From assembly GCF_000003605.2 (NCBI RefSeq), contig NW_003136331.1, forward strand, positions 67,192 to 88,126: a stretch of DNA of 20,935 bases, written 5' to 3'. Shown in pieces: positions 1-9,700 of this stretch. The notes below the pieces were generated by a model, which saw nothing but the letters and a program-made list of their open reading frames with translations, was not told the origin of the DNA and did not search any database. Position 1 is the stretch's first letter. Each line of letters opens with the position of its first letter. The translations under genes and the position numbers were made by a program. The stretch is from Saccoglossus kowalevskii (taxonomy: Eukaryota > Hemichordata > Enteropneusta > Harrimaniidae).

Positions 1-289
1 CTTCGTAATAACATTATTATACGTCTTTTCCTACCAAGGATACATCATGGGAATGCCGAAATCTAAAAAGTTTAGAACAGAATCAGCGAACTTCTTTGTA
101 CGGAGTCCGGTCAAACCCTGGTGGCAGCCATGTTTGTTTTTATTATTAGACGACGCTTACGCACGTAATCATTCCATATTTGGAATTCGCATTTCCTAAT
201 ATGGTAGGATGAAAATACCCCCAAAAAATACCCGAAAATTACGGCACGCTGTAACTTATGGCGTTACCATGACAGATGTATAATAATAT
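1..289 (+). repeat. Dispersed 275-bp element, copy 1, in DHX36 intron
   Basis: Nearly the whole stretch is repeated in the same orientation at 11,782-12,070. Shared blocks include GTTTAGAACAGAATCAGCGA, GGCAGCCATGTTTGTT, GACGCTTACGCACGTAATCAT and ATTACGGCACGCTGTAACTT-like sequence. It contains ATTATTATACGTCT at 13-26 and its near-complement AGATGTATAATAAT at 274-287, which look like terminal or subterminal inverted repeats. The left boundary may lie outside the window. No coding potential is seen. A MITE is the simplest reading, but the family is unknown. Confidence 0.7.
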
Positions 290-677
290 CATATCATATA
301 ATATCATATTTATCATTGACTCTCAGAATTTCATCCAGTTTTGTAATGTAAAAAAAAACATGTACATGATGAATACTATTGGTTGTCAGGAATTATTAGG
401 AAATATTATTTTTTTTTATAAAATAATATTTAACATCGATTTGTATAGAAATTGTTGCATAAAGGTTTGTATCAGACTTGGTAAATATCTGAATGTTGAT
501 GACACATGTTCCAATCAAGAATTATGCAACAATGTTAAAACCAAAAAATGTGATTCAATTTTCATCCATATTTATTATGTAAAACAACCTTACACAAATT
601 AAGTTGAGCATTTGGCATCAACCAGTACTTTAATTCATTGTGAATATAATTTTATTCTTTCATCTTATTATTGTCAG
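290..677. other. AT-rich intron sequence
   Basis: Intronic flank before the first visible exon. A 108-codon open frame at 276-602 has no recognisable similarity and is low-complexity (Ile/Asn/Tyr-rich), so I treat it as chance. No Walker A (GKT) exon could be found here. Confidence 0.5.
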
Positions 678-773
678 GTGGCTCAGTTTATACTAGATGA
701 TTATATTGAAAAAGGAAAAGGTTCTATGTGTCGTGTAGTGTGTACGCAGCCTAGGAGAATTAGTGCTGTATCT
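678..773 (+). CDS. DHX36: DHX36 exon: motif Ia
   Basis: First DHX36 exon in the window. It opens in phase 0 after a ttgtcag acceptor and reads [15 protein letters not shown], directly after where Walker A (GKTTQ) would end in the preceding, unseen exon. Motif Ia (TQPRRISA) lies at 744-767. It ends TCT before a strong gtaagt donor. Confidence 0.93.
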
Positions 774-3700
774 GTAAGTGCAAACAACAACAAATAACAA
801 TGTCTAAACAGTTTTAGCTTCAAAGTTAGTATTTAGAGTATCATTGATGGGGACTCTAATTTTGATAAATGTCAACTGCGAGTTCTGGTCTAAAAAATAG
901 TGAGATGATCAGTGCTATAAAATGTTATTATTTAGTTTTATACCATACCATAGAATTTGTACCCATCAATGTAATTCTCTTTATTTTGAAAAGAATACCA
1001 GAATGTGAAAGCCATTTAGCTTTTAGTTTTGAAATTGCAGATTGATAGATTTGTCTTGTATTCTGAATACCAATTCATTTATGTAGATGCTATTTACTAT
1101 TGGATGTTAAAAAATGTACAAATCACTATATGGTTTTTTGCTCCACTGTTGACTTTGTCAAGTGAGCTTATCATACGAGCGATTGTCCGTCATCGTACGT
1201 GGTCGTTGTCCATGTCAACTTTTTACTTTTTCAACTTCTTCTTGTAAACTACCTGCCTTGTTGTTTTGATACTTGGTGCATACATGGCTGCTTTTTAATT
1301 TTTCAAAATGTTTGATACTTAAATCATTGCTTGTATGTGTAAAAAAGTTCTGCGTTTCAAGTTACATTGTTGTTTATGTGGAGTTCAATTATAGTACTTT
1401 TATACTAATACATATAATTCATAAAAGTAAGAAATCCATGCAACCATAATATTTGGATAATACATCTGCAAGCTGTCATCCGCCCAGGCGAGTCTTAAAT
1501 CATGGATCTGAAGCTGATGCCATGCTGTTTTGTTTAATGTCTGTTAGGTAGCTGAGAGAGTTGCTGAAGAGAGAGGGGAAACAGTTGGTAGTGGTATGAG
1601 TGTTGGATACCAGATCAGATTAGATTGTAAACTGCCACGAAATCAGGCATCCATACTCTACTGTACAACAGGAATATTGTTAAAATGGCTTCAAGGTGAT
1701 CCGTAAGTGTGTTAGTAATTATTCCATTGTCAAACTGATCTCTTTCACATTTATTTGACATTTTGTACAGCATTTGCCTCAAACGATATCAACTAGCATT
1801 ACGTAATATGATTAATTTTATATTAAAATAAGGCAAAAACAAAAAATTTCACAATTCAGTTTATAGTTTACTCAGCATGCAAACTTTAATTACTGCTCAC
1901 CATTACCTGATTGATGAAGTCAGAAAATATAAAATGTTGAAGCCAAAAATAACATAATTTAAAGCTGGATAACACTTTACTTATGCTTGTAATGTCTTAG
2001 AACATTAGCAGCACTGCCAAAGCTTAGTGGTCGAATTTTACACATTTTTTTTGTGTCTTTCATAATTCAACAACATTTCTAGAAAATAATCTGGAAAAAA
2101 TGATGTACTTTTCATTAGTGAATGGTGCAGAAGTTGACTTAGGCTTTCCATGGGTAATTGCTTTTTTCCATATTTCATTAAAATGTTGATCAAAAATGCC
2201 AATAAGTCAAAATAAGTAAAAATGTGAGCGAGAAAATTAAAAAATAATAAATAAATCAAACCCTTTTAATGTATGTACCCTACTTGACAGTATATAATAT
2301 TTCAAACTAACATGGAAAGATTGTGATTATCTTTTTTGACAGGTTATTGAATGGTCTGAGTCATGTAATCTTAGATGAAGTTCATGAGCAAAATATTATT
2401 TGTGACTTTCTGATAATTATCTTACGGGATCTGTTACCACTCAGGTTGGTGTATTTTTTTTAGCTCCGCTGTCGACTTTGTCGAGCGGAGCTTATCATAT
2501 GAGTGATTGTCTGTCGTCCATGTCAATGTTTTACTTTTTCGACTTCTTCTTGAAAACTACAATCCTGAATGCTTTGATACTTGGTGTATATGTACCTTGG
2601 GTAGACCTCTCTTAGGTTTGTTCATTTCATGTTGATATCTTCAATTCTCTAATTTTGGTGAATATTTTTGTCATTTTTGGTAAAAAGTGATATTTTCGAC
2701 TTCTTGTTAAAAACCGCAAGTGCAAATGCTTTGATAATACATATATAGGTACTACATGTGGACCTCTCTCAGATTTGTTCATTTTGTGATAATATCTTCA
2801 ATTCTCTAATTTCGGTGAATATTTTTGTCATTTTTGGTAGAAAGTGATATTTTCGACTTCTTGTTAAAAACTGTAAGTCCGATTGCTTTGATACTATACA
2901 TATTGTTCATTTTCTAATGATGTCTTCAGTTCTTTAATTGAAATGTGCATTGCTAACAGCGGAGCTATCTCAGCCGATAGGCTGCTTGTATTACTAAAAC
3001 TGTAAGAATGTTACTGTTAGCCTTGTGGTTCTTGTACTGTGTGTCTGTGCCACAGACTGATTGACAAGGCCAAAGCCATTGGCTAAGATTCATTCACTAA
3101 TGGATATGAGCGTCAGCGAATATCTCTATGTGACTGTTTGACTTTGCTGAGATAGTTCATTAAATTGGTATTACCGATATGATTGGCAACACATTCGTGT
3201 AGTCGTAAACATGGAATATTTTCATTCTGTGGCAAAATATGCTAATGGCTATAAGCAGTTGCCATTTGCATGTGAAAAAAAAAATAATCAGAAGAGACAA
3301 CCAAGTGGCAATCAACGTTAGAAACTGTTACCTGGAGCAAAATATTATTTGAAAATAAAAACAAACGTTTTGAGGCTCACATGCATTTCTTCTAATACAA
3401 TACTGTATGTTTTGTTTCTTTATTATTTCCAGGCCTGACATGAAGTTGATTCTTATGAGTGCAACCGTGAATGCTGAACAGTTTTCTAGTTATTATGGCA
3501 ATTGTCCTATGGAAACCATTCCAGGATTCACATTCCCAGTAACTGAATACTGGGTGGAAGATGTACTGGAATTCACAAAGTAATATAGATAATATAACCT
3601 TGAAAGTACTATTTGGTGGCTTTGTTGCCTAGGAAATAGTTCCTTAAATCTCCCTCCAACTCCTAACCCTAACCCTAACCTGAACCCTAACCTTAACCCT

Positions 3701-6700
3701 AACCCTAACCCTAACCTGAACCCTAACCCTAACCCTAACCCGAACCCGAACCCGAACCCGAACCCTAACCCTAACCCTAACCCTAACCCTAACCCTTCAG
3801 CCCTCTAATGTAATTCAATATGCTCCTCCAAATAACTATACATATCCTGAAGAGGGGCATAAATAAATAAAATAGGGGAGCAGCCCTGAACTCTTACGAT
3901 TGCCGATAACAGAAAGTCCAATATTTTTCTCAGTCAAAATTTGCCATTTTTGTTTGACGAAAATGTAATATGTCTATCTTTCCCACAATGCAAATCATGT
4001 TTCAATGTTGCATGCTTGCATTTGTATTCATCTTGATCTTATCATTTGTGTTTTGTAGATACCGTCCAGCACCAAAACCAGAGAGATTTAAAAAGAAACA
4101 CTGGAGGTTTATTCGAGGTAAGAGGAAGCGAGAAGAAGAACTGAAGATGGAGCAAGAGTATGAGGCCAATTTTAATGAATATTTACAGTCAATTGAAGGA
4201 AGGTAAGGGAAAGTGAACTAAAATCATGTGATAATTCATTTGTAATTTAATCATTGTCAATTCACTCTCTTAAATTAAAGGGACATAAGCTGCTTTTTTG
4301 TTAGTTCCTGTTGACAGTCAATATGAACAAATGTTGTGGTGATGTCTGTATGTTTGTCTGTGCAGCAAATGCGTGAATGCTATCTCAAGAATCAGTGATC
4401 AGATGAAACTGAGCAATTGCAAAACCTGATTAGGTTTGGGTACAAGGTTTTTAACAATTATCGGTACAAAAATTTGCATACGAATGGAATTTTCATTTTA
4501 ATTACCGAGTATATTACAAGAACCAGTGCTCAGATTCACATGAAACTCATGTTATATACTATGAAACAATTGCAAGATATTACAAGTGTTGTTGATAATG
4601 TGTGTTATTAATATCTTTAATTAGTATCTGAATTGAATTCTTGTTAACAATGTTCAATACATATTGCACTTAGTGTAAGTTTCAAAGAGTCAGAAATAAT
4701 TAATATACAGTCATACATTATGAAACAATTGCAAGACGTGTTATTGTTGTTGGTAATATGTGCATAATTAATTAGCTTAATTTAGTATCTGAATCAAATT
4801 CTTGTAGGCACATTTCAATATATATTGTAAGTTTTAAAGAGTATCACAGGCAGCTCTGAAACTTTCATTTAGCTTCGTTTTTTGTGTTCCCAGCATCCTT
4901 TGCATGCCTTCTTGTCTGTGAGTTTCTTTTTCCACATGTACATTGTACGTACAATTAATGTTTTCCCATAATGCACTTGCATGGCATAAATATTTGATAA
5001 TGGTCCATCTTTCGTTGGAGTGGGAAGAAATTTGTTTATCATCTCGTACTATTTTTAACAGGAATTGTCAAATTTTTAACTGAATATGATTGTAATTGTA
5101 ATTGGTTTTTAATTTGATCTCTCATGATCAGGAACCAATGAGAATTTGTGTTACAGGTTGTTTTTTTAGTAAAACAACCCATCTCATTCAGAGAAAAGCT
5201 ACATGAACGTGACTTGCATAGGTCATCATTCAGATGTAGTTGAAAGTTTTCAATCAGACTGTCAATGACTGATTCCAATCTCTGTATTTACCAATAGTTA
5301 GGAAAACAGATTTCGTAATTGTAAAGTTAAATTATTTTGCTATGAAACAATAAATAAGCATGCTCAAAAATCTGTGAGTGCACTCAAGAAAAAAAAAGTG
5401 TTTCATGTTTCTGTTAGAGGGCGCTATACTAATGTTGTAATAAACTGATTGTTTGCACAGCAATGAGACCATGATTTGTTGATGTTAACCCCTAAATAAA
5501 ATCTTGTATGGTCTCTGTATTTGTAGTTATTCACCTGAAGTATTAGAAAAAATACAAAACATGGATGATGAGGAGATCGACTATGATTTAGTTGTTGAAG
5601 TCATCAGATATATTGCAATCAACAAGGAGGTGAGTAATGAAATTGCAATTCTTTGCATAGTAAATAGATCATTTGCATAATAAGAATCAAAATCTGGACA
5701 AGTATTTTTTTCATTAGCTTTTTGATACTAATGGTTCAGATAATATTAAATTGTACACAGATATTGTACAATGTATGTAATTCGTGGAGGTTAATTAGCT
5801 TATATTTACTAATTATCATATTCACCGTTTATTTTTTTGTTACATGTAGCACCATTAATGTTTCATCATTCTGATTTACAGGAAGGTGCTATTTTGGTCT
5901 TTGTTCCTGGATGGACTGATATAAGTAAAATAAATGATAAGCTATTGAGACAAACAATGTTTAAATCTGGTCCATTTATTATCATACCGCTTCATTCTCT
6001 GATGCCAACAGTCAACCAACGACAGGTGAGGGAGATGTTTTCCTTTTGTACTTACACTCTGATGAAACTAGACATAGTTTGTCATCATTCCATGCATATC
6101 CAGCTATATTTCTGTGAATGGTTTTCAACACTGCTGCAGGGCATGTCACTTCACTTGCCTATCACTCACAAATCAAAGCCTACTTGAGTTATTTATCGCC
6201 TTTCAAATTCAAACCATTTTGAAGATATTTTAAAAATTTACTGGTAGCTCTCCTAATCAGCCATTTTTAACTTGCCAGTCATTTTCGAAAGCCAAGACAC
6301 AATGCTTTGAATTCAGTAATCTTATGTATCTTTATAGAAAGTGTTACCTGGCAATCAATATTCATAATAATTATTCCAAATACTTGATGTGTAATCATTC
6401 GTATTTGAATCCCAGGAGGTAGTACAATGTGAAAAAACAAAAATACAGACAGTGGTATCTAAATGCAGCAATAGTGTTATTTAGTTGAATTAGTAATAAA
6501 ACCCAAGTATTTGTCTTTTACTGAAGTGTAATAAACCGCAATAAATTTTGTCTAAACAAGCATTGTTTTACATACGTATAGAACACTGGTTGTGACTGAA
6601 CACCACTCCTTTGAATATTGTTTTCCTTCCACAATTATTGTACTGTAGATATTCCAGACACCACCCGCTGGTACACGTAAGATCATTATAGCGACTAACA

Positions 6701-9700
6701 TAGCTGAGACTAGTATTACCATTGAGGACGTGGTTCATGTGGTCAATACTGGCAAAGTTAAGGAGAGTAATTATGACGTGAAAAACAATATATGTACATT
6801 GAAACCAGAATGGATCAGTAAAGCTGCTGCTAAGCAGAGAAGGGGCAGATCTGGCAGGTAATGATTTTAAGATCATTAGATTCATCGACACAAGTTATTT
6901 TCAAATTCAGTTCAAATTTAGTTGAGGTTGTGTCATATCAAGAAAACTTTTTCCCCATAGACTTAGGGAGTCTTTTTTGTTTACCTACCAGTACTCATGA
7001 ATACATTCAAGTAATTCTCAAGATTTGATTATTTGTTGGCACTAGTTTATGTATCAAGACCGCTCCCCTAGATTAGTGAAAAAGGTTTTTAAAAATAGTT
7101 TTTCATCAAACTTATTGCATCATATTTTTTTTAAATCCTTATATTTTAGTAGTTCAGTAGAGTCACAGTGACCCAAGATCAGTTTAGGCTTTATTTGTGA
7201 TTGTTAATTTACATAATATTCGAAAGATCGATTAAGGTTATTATATCTCAAATAAAACTGTGTTATCAAAAATTATGTTTACTAATACAAAAAGGCTAAT
7301 CACGTACATGTTAGATTACAGGGACTAGATTGCAATTGTTTTACGTTTTATTTTACAATTTATTTACCAACACAACACAACTCAAAAAATTAAATATCAG
7401 ATGATCTAATTAGGTCACTTCAAGGTCATTAAAACAAATTAAATTATTTTTGGGTAGTTCCCGGTCAGACACTGTTCGCAAAAGGTGACTTATGGATTGA
7501 CCTCTGTATCTTATATGCATACATCATACATAATATTATACATATGCACATCAATTTGTTGCATAATCTGATTCAAGATGGCCGGATAGCAACCATTTTT
7601 GTGCTGAAAAATCATCAAAATCAAGCATTTATGGCATTCTGGAACCGTATCTCAGTTGTTTATGGATGTATTTCATTCAAACTTGGTACATACATTAGAT
7701 ATTATTGGTTCTTGATGAATGTCATTTTGTTTTTTCAGATCAGGTTCAAAATGGCTGACCAGTGGCCATTTTGTTCTAATTAATGCTGTTCCAGAACAAT
7801 TTATCATTTTAATGTTAAAAAATCATCTTAATCAAGCATCAGCTTCTGGATCCATATCTCTGATATGTTTATGTTCAAACTATATTACTATAATCAAAAC
7901 TATATCTTAAATTATATATCTTAAATTTGATAACTAATAGGAACTCTGCCATGCATGGCTTGTTTAAAATGATTTTTTTCTCAGCTTTGTTGGCCCTCCC
8001 TAGTGTAGTGAGAATTTCTCACTGAGGTTATTGCTCTGGCCCCATAACTCATTGTTTATTCTTCATCAGAGTGAAGCCAGGTTTCTGTTACCATTTATTT
8101 ACTCAACTCCGTGCTCACATGATGGCTGACTACCAATTACCAGAGATGCTCAGAACTCCATTAGAGGAAGTCTGTTTACAGATACGTGTAAGTCAATTTT
8201 TTCTCTTGTAACAATTGAATTCCCATTTATTTATTTGCAAGGTTCATTACACATCACACTGTTTTTATACCTTCATATTATAAATCCTTGGTATTTTTTG
8301 TTAAATTTTCATGTTAATTTGTAGTAAACAATAGTTTTCACATGTCAGCTTTTTAGCTCTGCTGTCATCATAGATGACAGAGTGGAGCTGTTCATATAGT
8401 TGATTGTCTGTCGTCTGTCTGTTGTCCATTTGTAACAATTATATTTTCATGACAATAGTACCAAGTATAATTAAAATCAAGAGTGCTATGATGTAAATAT
8501 TCTCAGTTAAATGTATGTTATCATTTTTGTTCAAGTTATTAAAGCTGGGCCATATTGAAGAGTTTCTGAGTAAAGCAATGAATCCACCACCAGTTCAAAC
8601 TATCATAACTGCAAAATATAGTCTGAAACAACTGGTAAGTACAATCATATGGGTGCATATTGCTATACATTAGATCAGATCATAACATTTTATTGTTATG
8701 AAAATTGAGCAATATTTACTGGCGGTCTATGATACACTGTAACTATAATCTACTGCCCTGTGTGCCATAATAGAATGGAATTGGTTCTGCATTCACCTCC
8801 AGCTTACTCAGTATCTCGCATACAATCAACTCTTTTTATTCGCACTGTGGATCATTCATTCATTTAATAAATAAATTATTGATATATTGCTCCAAGTTAA
8901 AGATTTGAATTTCTAGTAATACCAGATACTGTCTTGACTAATTTTAAAATGGTGAGTGATTTCTACTGCAGTTGTTCCGTCGCTTCATTACATATTCACA
9001 TGTTAAATAGCAGTGGTCAGACTCCACGCAGCATTACGTTATGCATCTTAATAATCTACATTCCCAGAATGCCTTGGATGATGAAGAGAACTTGACACCC
9101 CTTGGATACCATCTTGCAAAGTTACCTGTGGAACCACGTATTGGTAAAATGATACTGTTTGCTGCAATGTTTTGTTGCTTAGATCCAGTACTCACAATTG
9201 CTGCCAGCCTTAGCTTTAAAGATCCATTTATAATTCCTCTGGTTAGTAGTCCATGTATACTTTTATTCCTTATTATCATATTATTCCTTATTATCATACA
9301 CATACAGGTGTGGTTCTCAAAGTTCCACGAGTTTTTATCACAGCAATATGATAATGTCAGACTGAATAAAAACAATATTTTATAACATGTATTGTAATAA
9401 GTTGAAAACCATCATCAGCTGCAATTACGCATCCCCTAGTAAGTCGTATGCAGACTCATCACGCTCAAACTTAAACATTGCATGCATTTGTCTACACCTG
9501 TATCTCAAGACATGTCTGACCCAATCACGTTCAAACTTTAATATTGCATGCATTTGTCTACACCTGTATCTCAAGACATGTCTGACCCAATCACGTCTGA
9601 ACCAATAACATTCAAACTTTAACATTGCATGCATGTGTATACACCTGTATCTCAGAAATGTCTGGACCAATCACGTTTAAACAATCTTGGGATGAATATG

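Noticed and set aside
276-602. 108-codon open frame at the start of the window
   Set aside because: Low-complexity Ile/Asn/Tyr/Phe-rich translation in AT-rich intron DNA, partly inside a repeat, and no similarity to DHX36 or any family I know.
2985-2988. Canonical Helitron CTRR terminus
   Set aside because: The base order after the hairpin is CTTG, which does not fit CTRR. The element suits the Helentron-type layout better.
3662-3796. A true chromosome end
   Set aside because: The block is only 135 bp, lies in an intron and is flanked on both sides by exons of one intact gene.
5837-6187. 116-codon frame read as a single gene
   Set aside because: Only its middle (5882-6025) is coding. It is a DHX36 exon with intron read-through on both sides.
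9034-9375. 113-codon minus-strand frame
   Set aside because: It is the antisense shadow of the conserved ratchet-domain exon (9068-9241).
9425-9670. Minus-strand frame with repeated R-Y-R-C-(R/I)-Q/H-M-H-A peptides
   Set aside because: The peptide repeat is only the translation of the 66-bp tandem DNA repeat (66 is divisible by three). Nothing else supports a gene.
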